The position numbers and the translations under genes were made by a program. A stretch of 64,000 bases of DNA from Lachnospiraceae bacterium (GTDB lineage Bacteria > Bacillota > Clostridia > Lachnospirales > Lachnospiraceae): the NCBI GenBank assembly GCA_022845955.1, contig AP025576.1, positions 6,634,001 through 6,698,000 on the forward strand. The letters are read 5' to 3'. Numbering within the stretch: position 1 is the first letter of the stretch; each line of letters starts with the position of its first letter. A model generated the notes under the pieces. The model did no database searches. It saw nothing but the letters and a program-made list of their open reading frames with translations, and was not told the DNA's origin. Positions 27,984 to 37,416 of the stretch are shown here, piece after piece.

Positions 27984-29390
27984 CTAGTCCAGCTTCACTT
28001 CGCTTCCTTGTATATAAAGGTTCCCATCCGGCGGCATCTGCATTGTTCCACCCTTCGTACAGGATATGACAGCTGTTTCCGAGGCTTGGATAACCACAGC
28101 TTCTTCCGCTTCAATGCTCACATTATTATCAGCAGTCACTTCAACCGTATTCTGGGATGAAACTTCTATTGCCCCATCGTTTCCAATCTTTACACAGGCA
28201 GATTCTCCGCTACAGGCCAGATAAATCCCATCCTCCGCCAGTTTCATCTGCTGTCCGCCAGGATTGCTTAGATACTTATTGGCTGGATTACCCATACGGT
28301 CAGGTACGCCTCCACTTTTACCGTCATAGTTGCTTACTGCACTGACTGCAATCACATCCTTAGTGAATTTGGAAGGGAAATAGACCCTGATGTTATCCCC
28401 TTTCTCCGGCATATAATACCAGCCACTTCCATCCGGTGAAGCCGACAATGTGGAAAAAGGAAACCAATAGGTGTCACTAAGGCTGTTTCCGTCATCAATC
28501 TTTAGATGAAGCCTAATTTTAATTCCAGATATCTCCAGGACATTCCCCTCCAGTGCAACACCGATCAGGTGCATAGGATATCGGACTGGTGCCAAAATCC
28601 CTTCCTTTTTCTGGAGCCTGCAAGAACAGCAGAGCAGCCCTTTCGTCATTGAATACGAAAAGCTTTGGATAACCATAGGTTTTCCTGCATCTTCCACCTC
28701 TTCAAATAGCTCTGGTACATGATTTGTCTCTATTTCCGTCACAAAAAAATCGGTATCACTGACATTCATTCCAAGCTGGAGCCAGTAATTATATATTCCT
28801 AGTTCTTTTTGGTAGCCTTTTACTTCATAGTCCCATTTTTCTTTGACAACATCCGGTACCCCTCCATATAGCTGTAAAGTCTCAGATGCGACCCTGCATG
28901 AAATGGCGGCGTGTAGCTGAGAAAGCATCCTTTTTAGGAATATCCAATCCGTTTCCTTATATTGAACAGCAATATCGCCTAAAGGCCTGTCCTCGATGGA
29001 AAGCATGATATCGCTTTCAGGGTATTCTGCCATAATAAATTTCACCAGCTGACTGTACGTCATGGAAGTATCCTGAAATGAACGTGACTTTTTCTTGCGA
29101 TCCATCAGGATGCTTCTGCTTTTGGCTTCCACCTCAATCTTGATTGTTTCAGCCACACCATATATTTTTGCTTTTGTTATGATTCCCGAAAAAATCAACG
29201 TCTGCTCCACATAGATGGATATGCTTTCCTCTTCTGTAATGCCATACAGGATTTCTACCCCCTGCCCTTCCACCAAGTATCCACAAAGGGTCAATTCGCC
29301 ATGTTCCCCCGCTTCACTGACAATATCCATTTTTTCAAGTTGACCCAGTTGAATCCCATTTACTGTAATCTTATCTGCCGCATATGCCAT
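27984..29390 (-). CDS. VgrG-like spike protein 2
   Basis: A 468-residue protein with the gpD/VgrG base domain (VQYKETDWIFLKRMLSQLHA near residue 140) followed by an OB-fold part (SGWYYMPEKGDNIRVYFPSK). A C-terminal beta-repeat stretch follows (VEVTADNNVSIEAEEAVVIQ), like the needle of gp5/VgrG. It has no effector extension. The family forms trimers at the tip of contractile tails. It is one of three different VgrG-like proteins in a row, 11 bases behind the 702-aa one. Confidence 0.75.
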   Translation of the reverse strand: MAYAADKITVNGIQLGQLEKMDIVSEAGEHGELTLCGYLVEGQGVEILYGITEEESISIYVEQTLIFSGIITKAKIYGVAETIKIEVEAKSRSILMDRKKKSRSFQDTSMTYSQLVKFIMAEYPESDIMLSIEDRPLGDIAVQYKETDWIFLKRMLSQLHAAISCRVASETLQLYGGVPDVVKEKWDYEVKGYQKELGIYNYWLQLGMNVSDTDFFVTEIETNHVPELFEEVEDAGKPMVIQSFSYSMTKGLLCCSCRLQKKEGILAPVRYPMHLIGVALEGNVLEISGIKIRLHLKIDDGNSLSDTYWFPFSTLSASPDGSGWYYMPEKGDNIRVYFPSKFTKDVIAVSAVSNYDGKSGGVPDRMGNPANKYLSNPGGQQMKLAEDGIYLACSGESACVKIGNDGAIEVSSQNTVEVTADNNVSIEAEEAVVIQASETAVISCTKGGTMQMPPDGNLYIQGSEVKLD

Positions 29391-29401
29391 AATTCCGCCT
29401 C

Positions 29402-31510
29402 CTAATTCTCATTAATCAGCTTTCCATGTAAGGTCACTGTCCCTTTCTGGATTTCTATGTTCCCTCCAGCACTGCTGGCAATCCTGATTGAATCCTGGGA
29501 TTTAATGGTGAGCTCATTCATGGCGGCAATGTTAAGGTTTTCCACGGCTGAAATACGTATATCCAGCAGAGCATCCAAAGCAATTTCCCCACTCTTTTTT
29601 ATAAGGATACTTCCCTTGCCTTCCCCAGCTCCAATCACAACCCCCTCCTCCGCAAATTGAACCTGGTTTCCTTGGGCTGTCTGTATATTGCGGACATTCG
29701 GGTTACCCATTGGATCATTCGGATTCCCGGCATCAGGCTCATGTGATTTTATTGCAGTTACCACATATGCTTCCTTCTCATCATCAGTCGGGAAATAGAC
29801 ACGGACACCCTCCCCGGCTTCGGGCATACAGTACCAACCGCTGCCATCGGATGATGCAGCGACTGTGGAGAATGGAAACCAATATCTTTCGTTCCCGCCA
29901 TCCCCGGCCGCTATTTCCATTTCAACCTGAACCCGGTCCCTCTGAACGCCTGAGATGGTTCCATCAATCGATACACCTGTTATATTCTGGTTGAAATAAG
30001 GTAATACTTTTAATCCTTCCCTCTGGCGCAATCGGTACACGCTCTTTAAGAGACCGTTTTCCATAAAACGCTCTGTGGATTCCACGAACCATGGGGCCTC
30101 TTTATATATAATCTGGCTTCCAATGGTTACGACATCATATGACTCAATTTCAAACATGGTGTTCTGGGAACCTGTCAACTGATTCATACCGTTTACCTTC
30201 AACTCAACCAGCTTGTCTAAATCCTGCGACAGGACAAAGGGGAGAGCATCCCAGCAATAGGCTTCTGGGTGGGGGGATAGCCCTGCTTCGAACCTTATAT
30301 CCGGGAAAGTTGTATCTGAATAGAGCATTTCATTATATTTTGACAGAAAACGCTTAAGAAATTCCCAGTCGGTTTCCTCATACTGTACGACCAACTGTCC
30401 AATTGGTACATCCGGTATATGGATCTTATAGTCAGATCCTATATAAGTCTTCATTACCTCCGACACTAATTGATGTACCCCCATTTCCGGATTCTGAAAG
30501 ATACGTTTTTTCCTCTGGATATCCATCTGCATCGTTGCATCCCATGCAGTCAGAACGAGTATTTTTCCCTCCCCGTCCCGGTCAAGAAATAAATCATCAA
30601 TCACTCCATAGAAAAGCACATGGGCCTCCTCATCCTTCCAGTATTGCAGCGACACATTATCACTAATTCCATGGAAATCATTTTCATCCATATCACTGTC
30701 TAAAACCGCCTTAACGTATAGACTGGCATGTTTTCCAGGATACTGCTTTATTTTTACGTCAATGAAATAGGCTACTTCCATTGTTGAAAGAAAGAGGTCT
30801 TTGTATGTGATGGCCCCATCATCTTCCAACTGTGTCATCTGCCCTTCCATTCCATGTGCCTCCATGGAATCCTGCATGTCCATATAAGCATAGCCTTCTC
30901 CCGGAGCAGACAGTCCTTCGTCTTCAGCAAAGGCATTCGCCAGATAAGGCATATCCGGGTTGGCTTCTATTCTCTTCATCTGCTCCATTAGTCTTTGCAG
31001 ATACATAACCTGCAACAGATAATAGAGTAGTTCATCATAAGTTACATCACCACCTAGACTATCATCTGCATAATGCATTTCATAATCCTGCTGGCTCCGT
31101 AATCCTCCAGATGATCTTGTCGGATTCACTTGCGCTATTCCTGAGCGGTCAGTCAGGATATACTCTAAAGTATCTTCTTTCCGGAATGATCTGTCTTTGA
31201 GGCTCTGACTGGCAGCCAAGGATTGCGTCAGGTTCCTTGAGGCGCCGGTGTATTCCTTTTCCAACCGGTTCTCTATCCGATTTTGAAAATGTGTGCTGGC
31301 AAAGCCGGACCGCAAAGTTTCGGCAGACCTCCTACGTCCAATGGTGACAGATTCCCCGCTTCCAGGCTCGGCTGTGTTAAAGCGGGATATATGTGCGTTT
31401 TTTGGAAATCCTGTTGCATTTACCACAGACGGATCCCCCGTATTCATATGCTTTACATCTAATCCCAGGTCTTTGACCTGAATATCACTCCATGGTTTCA
31501 TTTTCTCCAT
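29402..31510 (-). CDS. VgrG-like spike protein 1 with long N-terminal extension
   Basis: A 702-residue protein. The first 240 residues are low-complexity, Ser/Arg/Gln-rich with acidic patches and no known domain. Then comes a VgrG/gpD base (VVQYEETDWEFLKRFLSKYN), an OB part (SGWYCMPEAGEGVRVYFPTD), and a C-terminal needle repeat (LDIRISAVENLNIAAMNELT). The ATG at 31510 has GGGAGG upstream and overlaps the preceding gene by 26 bases. The extension may dock the spike to the baseplate or hold a cargo. That is inference. Confidence 0.72.
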   Translation of the reverse strand: MEKMKPWSDIQVKDLGLDVKHMNTGDPSVVNATGFPKNAHISRFNTAEPGSGESVTIGRRRSAETLRSGFASTHFQNRIENRLEKEYTGASRNLTQSLAASQSLKDRSFRKEDTLEYILTDRSGIAQVNPTRSSGGLRSQQDYEMHYADDSLGGDVTYDELLYYLLQVMYLQRLMEQMKRIEANPDMPYLANAFAEDEGLSAPGEGYAYMDMQDSMEAHGMEGQMTQLEDDGAITYKDLFLSTMEVAYFIDVKIKQYPGKHASLYVKAVLDSDMDENDFHGISDNVSLQYWKDEEAHVLFYGVIDDLFLDRDGEGKILVLTAWDATMQMDIQRKKRIFQNPEMGVHQLVSEVMKTYIGSDYKIHIPDVPIGQLVVQYEETDWEFLKRFLSKYNEMLYSDTTFPDIRFEAGLSPHPEAYCWDALPFVLSQDLDKLVELKVNGMNQLTGSQNTMFEIESYDVVTIGSQIIYKEAPWFVESTERFMENGLLKSVYRLRQREGLKVLPYFNQNITGVSIDGTISGVQRDRVQVEMEIAAGDGGNERYWFPFSTVAASSDGSGWYCMPEAGEGVRVYFPTDDEKEAYVVTAIKSHEPDAGNPNDPMGNPNVRNIQTAQGNQVQFAEEGVVIGAGEGKGSILIKKSGEIALDALLDIRISAVENLNIAAMNELTIKSQDSIRIASSAGGNIEIQKGTVTLHGKLINEN

Positions 31511-32129
31511 TTTGTGCCTCCCGTGTACTTGTATCAGTCCATTGGTCCAGCATAGCCATCATGGCCTCAAATATAATCCCGAATGTATCTTTATCTATCC
31601 CCATACAGTTGTAATTTCCTATTGCTGTATGTTCCTTATCCCTGAAACGGAACATAAGGTTATAAACCGCTCCTTTTCCACTTGGGACTTCGTAGCATAT
31701 GTATTCTATGTGTTTCAATTGCTGCTTTTTTTTGATATCCGCATGTATACGGTTGGCTGCCATGCCATTGACCAGAAGCTTTCCCCATTGTTCAAAAGTG
31801 GTTGGTTTGAGTATGGTTTTCGGCCAGCTTACTATCTGGCTTATTTCCTTCTCACGTCTAAGGAAAATCACACCTTCCTCATCTTCCTGCTTGGCATCAT
31901 AGAAATTTTTGAAGATAATAAAAGGAATATTCTTAACGGGCATGATATAAGAGTCAAATTCCAATAATGGTATTCCTTCCATCTGAAGTTTTCCCGCCTG
32001 AATACCCGCCATGGCTTCTTCTATTGTCAACACCTTTTTGTCCTGGTCAGCTTTCCTTTCTTCAAGTTCTTTCCTTAAATTTTCTCTGCGCAGCCGGTCC
32101 ATAGACGCTATTTTTTCATCAATGAACAT
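31485..32129 (-). CDS. Unknown protein upstream of VgrG genes, possible EagR/DcrB-like adaptor
   Basis: A 214-residue soluble protein. N-terminal coiled coil (RLRRENLRKELEERKADQDK), then a beta-rich half (PFIIFKNFYDAKQEDEEGVI, LKHIEYICYEVPSGKGAVY, RFRDKEHTAIGNYNCMGI) and a closing helix (FGIIFEAMMAMLDQW). The sheet-plus-final-helix layout recalls DUF1795/EagR chaperones that hold Rhs hydrophobic segments, and the position before the spike genes fits. I have no firm homology. Confidence 0.4.
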   Translation of the reverse strand: MFIDEKIASMDRLRRENLRKELEERKADQDKKVLTIEEAMAGIQAGKLQMEGIPLLEFDSYIMPVKNIPFIIFKNFYDAKQEDEEGVIFLRREKEISQIVSWPKTILKPTTFEQWGKLLVNGMAANRIHADIKKKQQLKHIEYICYEVPSGKGAVYNLMFRFRDKEHTAIGNYNCMGIDKDTFGIIFEAMMAMLDQWTDTSTREAQNGENETME

Positions 32130-32144
32130 ATCCTTGTCCCCTTT

Positions 32145-32915
32145 CTACAACAGCATTACACTTCTTGACGTCTGGTTATTCTGTACCTTTGCTCCTCTTC
32201 CTGATTTCTGCGATTTTAATACCTCCAAAAGGCCACGATATAAGTTAGATTGTCCCTCTACGTTTTCCCCTGTCTTGGACATCAGATACTCCTGAATAAA
32301 ATCCATTGGGACATGCCCACTATTTGCAAGGATATTCATGGAAAAAATACAGTCCATGGTATCTTCACTGTCTTTGGATATCATTTCTTTCGCAAAAGTC
32401 TTTAACAGAAGAGGATTTAAGGTACTGCCGCCCTCCGCTGCATAAGGTGCATGGATCAGGTTTATCGTATCATATAGGGTTGAATAGTCTTCAAACCCTT
32501 CGTATTCGTCCCTGAGCTTAGCTCCCTCCTGAAGGCGGAATCGGCATAACTCAATTTCGCATGCCTGATTTGGTTTTTCATCGTCCAGTGATATCCGAGT
32601 ATTTCCCACGATACTTCCATTTTCTCGTTCTTCCGCCAGAAACTGTACTTTTAGATACCGCATTCTGTCCAATGCTGTGCAGTCCATTTCGTATGGAGTT
32701 TCCATGATATAAAGGCTGCCTTTATATAGAATGATTCCGGGTAAGACCGTAAGCCGTGCGTTGTCCCAGGTGAGCTTGCAACCTGCCAGGACCCCATCAC
32801 CATATCCTTGGAAAGACATTTTTATGTAATTCTTTGGATAATCCCTTAATTGATCTAACATCTCCCCTCTTAAGAGGCGCTTTTTCTCAAACTGAGGATA
32901 TACATATTTGAACAT
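32145..32915 (-). CDS. Baseplate or fibre-like protein of the injection locus
   Basis: A 256-residue protein. The N-terminal 130 residues have a phage-fibre or TssK-like beta pattern: FEKKRLLRGEMLDQLRDYPK, GYGDGVLAGCKLTWDNARLT, VLPGIILYKGSLYIMETPY. The second half is helical (LNPLLLKTFAKEMISKDSED, MDFIQEYLMSKTGENVEGQS). A Gly-x-Gly-x-Gly-x-x-x-Gly start followed by a short-strand sheet is common in tail baseplate and fibre adapters. Good ribosome site GGAGGAG. I infer a baseplate role from this pattern and from its place in the operon. Confidence 0.45.
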   Translation of the reverse strand: MFKYVYPQFEKKRLLRGEMLDQLRDYPKNYIKMSFQGYGDGVLAGCKLTWDNARLTVLPGIILYKGSLYIMETPYEMDCTALDRMRYLKVQFLAEERENGSIVGNTRISLDDEKPNQACEIELCRFRLQEGAKLRDEYEGFEDYSTLYDTINLIHAPYAAEGGSTLNPLLLKTFAKEMISKDSEDTMDCIFSMNILANSGHVPMDFIQEYLMSKTGENVEGQSNLYRGLLEVLKSQKSGRGAKVQNNQTSRSVMLL

Positions 32916-32930
32916 CTTTCTCCTCCATCA

Positions 32931-33626
32931 TCAGCATATTGCGATTTCATCTATGTGTAACGTATCATCCATTCCTATAATCCCAAAATGGTACTCATAA
33001 TAGATTTCAACAGAATATGGGATTTCTACAAACAACTGAATTAAATGTTCCATCTTTGCCGCAATCGTCTTATCATATTTCTGTCCTATATAGACCATTA
33101 TTTCATGACAGTCGTCATTATTCCGGTATACAATATTGTTTTGTATCAGTCCCTCCATCATATCTTTAAAAAGGTCCAATGAACTTCCCGTTTCATATTG
33201 CCTAATTAGCCCGCTCAATAGGATTTCCCGCTCATTCCTGTTAAACAGTCCCATTGCCTCCATTGCAGGTGCACCATACAAGTTGTTTATGAAGTCCTGG
33301 AAAAGCAGCTTTTTATAATATGCCTCCTTTGTCATTCCGGAAATCACATCATTTTCAGCCAATTGGTGAAGGAATAAATTAATTAGACTCTCTCTGGCCT
33401 GAGAAAATTCCTTCATTTCCGGATGACATAAATCTTTAAATATACTATAAAACCGATAATATGGATTGACCTCGATTACAGGAATGTCCTCCAGCGTGTC
33501 CTGGTTCAGGCATGGACAGGAAACCTCCATATATGGGCTGAAAGCACGAGACACTTGGAATCTTATATTTTTTTCCGGGACTCCTTGCTCTTTTGCCTTC
33601 AACATAACTTCCCATAAACAGTTCAT
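32931..33626 (-). CDS. Putative baseplate-cluster protein
   Basis: A 231-residue protein. The start at 33626 is chosen because the ATG overlaps the upstream stop as ATGA and has GGAGGT nine bases before it; a longer frame to 33710 has no ribosome site. Recognisable parts: VNPYYRFYSIFKDL, a helical core (EILLSGLIRQYETGSSLDLF) and an ordered C-terminus YYEYHFGIIGMDDTLHIDEI. No family recognised. Translational coupling to the 429-aa gene suggests both form one complex. Confidence 0.5.
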   Translation of the reverse strand: MNCLWEVMLKAKEQGVPEKNIRFQVSRAFSPYMEVSCPCLNQDTLEDIPVIEVNPYYRFYSIFKDLCHPEMKEFSQARESLINLFLHQLAENDVISGMTKEAYYKKLLFQDFINNLYGAPAMEAMGLFNRNEREILLSGLIRQYETGSSLDLFKDMMEGLIQNNIVYRNNDDCHEIMVYIGQKYDKTIAAKMEHLIQLFVEIPYSVEIYYEYHFGIIGMDDTLHIDEIAIC

Positions 33627-34912
33627 ACCAGTACACCTCCACAATGGTATTCCGGATACAATTCCTGGATTTCTGAGGATATGAAGCTTGCAATATCTCT
33701 TAGGAGCCATGTTTCCTTTCCCTGAGGCTTAAAATACAATATAAGGAGTTTCCTGCCGCCTTCTTCTCGTATCTCATCCTTCATAAAGAAATTCATGGAA
33801 TAGGTTTCTATTCTGTTTGTTCCGGGATCCACTAATGCACAATCCTGATATTCAATGTAATTCTCCAAGCTGAATCCAAGAATGATACGCCGCAGTTCCC
33901 CCTTTGTTTTCACCGGCTGTCCGGAACGGCGCTGGAAGCGTTCTGCGAAGCCATCCTTTCTGAAGTTTTCCATGATTGGATAGGTATATCTGTCAATTTT
34001 ATGGTCAGTCCCTTTCCGTATCATGTATACATCCCATTTTTTTGCATTTGCGATTTGGCCTGTTATCATCAGTTTATCGCCACTTTGTCGGGTGTTACGG
34101 ATTCCCTTTTTCTCCTCTACAAGATAAGCATGTTCTGTTCCGTATTCCCGAATTGATATTGTGTGCTCATAATTTTCATAATCGCCACAAGCAACGGGAA
34201 AACCTACACTGTCCAGTTTTAGCCGCCGGATGTTCCAGACCGGAATCATATCATAGTGAATATATTTGTTATATTCACCAAAGTCTGTACCAAATTTTGT
34301 GATTGGTGTATGGTCAGAAATCTCCTTAGGTATATCCGTAATATACACATCTGCCATCTTAAACAGATATGGGGCATTGACGGTTTTCCATGGTATTCCA
34401 TTTTTCATAAATAGATGATACAGATGTTCAATTTGTGACAGATACCGTTTGTTCAGTTCCACTCGAATTGGAACTGTATACGCTTTTTCCGCATACAGGA
34501 TTCCTGTAAACGAACCTTGATTTTCATAAAACACTTTCCCTTCAATGGCATCGCACTGTACAAATACAGTGACAAGGCGGACCTTTCCCGCGCTACTAAT
34601 TTCCTGGCGTAGGTCACCTGCCTGGAACCGGGGCTTCTTTAAATCCTCTTCACAAACGGCAGACATCAGATGGTGGGACTGATCCAGATAATTGCGCTCA
34701 ATTAATCCTGTTTTTATCTGATATCGATTGATATCATAAGCCAATTCATTTATCACCCTGTCTTCCAGGTTCTTATACATCCGCTCATTTGCCTCATATA
34801 ATGTGAGGAATACCCCTTCCATTAACTCTTTAAAAGCAATTCGTTCCTTCAAGCTATCAATCGACTGGATTTCATTGCGGATCATTTCTTTAATTTGTTC
34901 TGTGTGTTCCAT
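33623..34912 (-). CDS. Putative baseplate component (429 aa)
   Basis: A 429-residue soluble protein with a helical N-terminus (ELMEGVFLTLYEANERMYKN) and a beta-rich body (IPVWNIRRLKLDSVGFPVAC, YENYEHTISI, EYIEYQDCALVDPGTNRIET). There is no signal peptide or TM segment. Size, mixed fold and place between the Hsp70-like gene and the spike genes suit a TssF/gp6-like baseplate wedge protein. I see no diagnostic motif and the call rests on context. GGAGG precedes the ATG. Confidence 0.4.
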   Translation of the reverse strand: MEHTEQIKEMIRNEIQSIDSLKERIAFKELMEGVFLTLYEANERMYKNLEDRVINELAYDINRYQIKTGLIERNYLDQSHHLMSAVCEEDLKKPRFQAGDLRQEISSAGKVRLVTVFVQCDAIEGKVFYENQGSFTGILYAEKAYTVPIRVELNKRYLSQIEHLYHLFMKNGIPWKTVNAPYLFKMADVYITDIPKEISDHTPITKFGTDFGEYNKYIHYDMIPVWNIRRLKLDSVGFPVACGDYENYEHTISIREYGTEHAYLVEEKKGIRNTRQSGDKLMITGQIANAKKWDVYMIRKGTDHKIDRYTYPIMENFRKDGFAERFQRRSGQPVKTKGELRRIILGFSLENYIEYQDCALVDPGTNRIETYSMNFFMKDEIREEGGRKLLILYFKPQGKETWLLRDIASFISSEIQELYPEYHCGGVLV

Positions 34913-34920
34913 GGATTCCT

Positions 34921-37401
34921 CTATTTCCTCCCATCAAAGAAATTAAGTTCCCAGGTATCGTCCTCAAAGTCAAAGAACGTCTCCTCTCCTTTGTAAAGCA
35001 GTTCCCCTTCTCTGAGAATCGGTAGCACTACAAATCCCCAGCGCTCTCGTGACACCCATACGAAGAACTTCATCTCCCCTTCCAGGATGATATCCGTTTC
35101 CTCCTGGATAACGGTATCCTGATAGCACCGGTCAATCTCCTCCTGGGTGGTCCTTTCAAATTTGGAGGTGTCATATTCAAAATAATAGGTCTTTAACCGT
35201 TCCCCCCGCTCGTTATTCAGATACAGGTCAAGCTGGTTCCCTATCATGAAGCGGGAAATATATCCGATATGGTCTTCCCGATCCAAACTCTTAATCAGTA
35301 TCTTTTCCCTGTTCTCATGCGTGAGCGCCATTATCTCATAGGGCAGGGTCCCCACCTGGTATCTTTGGTTGACATTCATGTATCCACGCTTGCAATTCAG
35401 GAAATAGGCCAACGCACCTTCCAGGCAGCACATTTTTAATTCCGCCCCGTCACTGTCCTGTTTTGTATTCTGGATCAGCTTCCCGGGGACATACTGTTTC
35501 AAAGCTTCCGTAAACAGCCTGGACTTACAGGACTGTCCCGTCAGCTTTATCATCTCGTATTCCTGTAGTTCCCCCTGCTCAAACTTCTCATCCAGGAAGC
35601 GTTCCATCAACTGGTAGATATCAGGCCGCAGGAGTTCCTCAATCTCATTCAGATACAGAGGAAATTCGATGGAATCATGGATTCGGTCAAAACGGCCCTC
35701 CACACAGATTGACAGCTTCCATCTGTCAAGGTATACCTTTCCTTCCTTGGTGTCCTTATTTGTGCTTACATACAATTCATAACGGAACTTTGACTGGAAA
35801 AATTGCTTTTTAATCATTTCTGCCAGCTCAAACAGATAGTAGTAGTTGTTTTTTACAAAGAAATATTGTTCCCTGCTGCGTTCCCGGTAATCCCTGAAAC
35901 GCGTAGGGATATATTGTTCCGCCTGCCGGTATAGACTGTCCAATTGCTCATAAGGGAACCTGTTTTCCGGACCGGAAATGTTTTCCTGTTGTATGTATCC
36001 CATTTCAAATGCAATCCTGATTTTCAACATCTGCAGAATCCGGTAGGTCAGGTTATTCCCCCCGAAGTTTGTATCCCCGTTTTCATACCTTGTTTCCAGA
36101 TCAATCATGTAGGAGACCCTGTTATTGTCGATATGGAACAATCCGGAGGTCAAATCCGTAGTTCCTCCGCCACAATCAATAATCAGCGCATGATACCACC
36201 GGTCTCTTTCGTACTGATTGTTGTTTATCATGTTGTTAATACGATTGAATAACACAGCCATACCTTCATCCAGTTCACAGTTGACATGATAATCTGGAAG
36301 GAGCTGCGTAAAAAGCTCCTCAAACTTCTTCTTTTGACGGATTGGCGCCAAAAGCTGTATGCTGGTAAATGTACATTTAAACTGCTGGCGGGCCAGATCA
36401 ATCAGATAGTCCAGATACGCCCTGAGCATCTCTTTTCTGTCGATTTCATATTTATACCCGTTTTTCAGGGTGACACTCTGTTTCCGGTCCGCATCGCTGA
36501 TCCAGCGTTTTATATCGTAAAACACGGTGACATCTTCGTCCTGGTAATTTTCTCCGGTCAGTGCCAGCGCATCATACCCAAACACGAACTCTGTCCTGTC
36601 TTCCAAAACTCCCTTTACGCCAATCATACTGGGAATCATGGTTTGTCCCTTGTCCAATGCAATCTTCGATGTTCCATCCGGAAGGCATATTCCCATGGTG
36701 GTATTGGAGCTTCCAAAGTCAATGACCAGCGGCAGTTCTGCTTTTACGATTTCTTTTTCCTGTATATCCAGCAGCGGAATCTTGATACCCTCTATATATC
36801 CGGGAGCAGACACCCGGTTTCCATAGTAACAGTCATAGAAAAACTCCGAGTCCCTTTCGTTTGGAAGGTAGAGGATAAAATACTGATGTTTTTCCAGCGG
36901 CTGTACAGGGACGTCTTTGCCTTTGAAAAGATAATAGCTCCCTTTTACCTCTTGTATATAAAAACAGGTGTAAATCTGAAACGCTTCATCAATCAGGATT
37001 AGATTCCCCTCATAAAGCCTGTCATCCGACCGCACCTTGTAACCGTCTAATTCATTCATTCCGGTTTCCTGATACAATGTGATCGTACCAGGTATCCAAA
37101 TCTGCTGTTTATCCGTAATGTTTATTTTATTCTTCTGCACGAATTCCTGCAGGCACTCCAGGCCGCCTTCCCGTGCTGTATTGATATGCCGATACTCTTT
37201 CTGTCCCCGGAACCGCATAATCAGACGGATCAGACCTTCTCTGTCATTGGATTGGGCAGATGGCACCACCACCTGCTCCTTCCTGCAGATTTCCCTTAAA
37301 TGAAACAGGGTCATTTTCTCCAGGTCCTTACGTTTATAGGTCCCATGCTCCTTTGTTTTCTGCTCCCGGTTCAGGGTATATGTATATCGGCTCATGTTCA
37401 T
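34921..37401 (-). CDS. Hsp70/actin-fold ATPase with SAP-like N-terminus
   Basis: An 826-residue protein. Residues about 25-70 look like a SAP-type helix-loop-helix (MTLFHLREICRKEQVVVPSA). An actin/Hsp70 nucleotide fold follows: phosphate-1 PLVIDFGSSNTTMGICLPDG near 225, phosphate-2 LIIDCGGGTTDLTSG near 405, and adenosine-type MIKLTGQSCKSRLF near 640. A large lid-like insertion lies between. There is no classical DnaK peptide-binding domain at the end. A J-domain protein in the same operon is its likely partner. Possible jobs are sheath or baseplate assembly, or disassembly in place of the missing ClpV. Confidence 0.75.
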   Translation of the reverse strand: MNMSRYTYTLNREQKTKEHGTYKRKDLEKMTLFHLREICRKEQVVVPSAQSNDREGLIRLIMRFRGQKEYRHINTAREGGLECLQEFVQKNKINITDKQQIWIPGTITLYQETGMNELDGYKVRSDDRLYEGNLILIDEAFQIYTCFYIQEVKGSYYLFKGKDVPVQPLEKHQYFILYLPNERDSEFFYDCYYGNRVSAPGYIEGIKIPLLDIQEKEIVKAELPLVIDFGSSNTTMGICLPDGTSKIALDKGQTMIPSMIGVKGVLEDRTEFVFGYDALALTGENYQDEDVTVFYDIKRWISDADRKQSVTLKNGYKYEIDRKEMLRAYLDYLIDLARQQFKCTFTSIQLLAPIRQKKKFEELFTQLLPDYHVNCELDEGMAVLFNRINNMINNNQYERDRWYHALIIDCGGGTTDLTSGLFHIDNNRVSYMIDLETRYENGDTNFGGNNLTYRILQMLKIRIAFEMGYIQQENISGPENRFPYEQLDSLYRQAEQYIPTRFRDYRERSREQYFFVKNNYYYLFELAEMIKKQFFQSKFRYELYVSTNKDTKEGKVYLDRWKLSICVEGRFDRIHDSIEFPLYLNEIEELLRPDIYQLMERFLDEKFEQGELQEYEMIKLTGQSCKSRLFTEALKQYVPGKLIQNTKQDSDGAELKMCCLEGALAYFLNCKRGYMNVNQRYQVGTLPYEIMALTHENREKILIKSLDREDHIGYISRFMIGNQLDLYLNNERGERLKTYYFEYDTSKFERTTQEEIDRCYQDTVIQEETDIILEGEMKFFVWVSRERWGFVVLPILREGELLYKGEETFFDFEDDTWELNFFDGRK

Positions 37402-37416
37402 CCCTCGCTTTACCTT

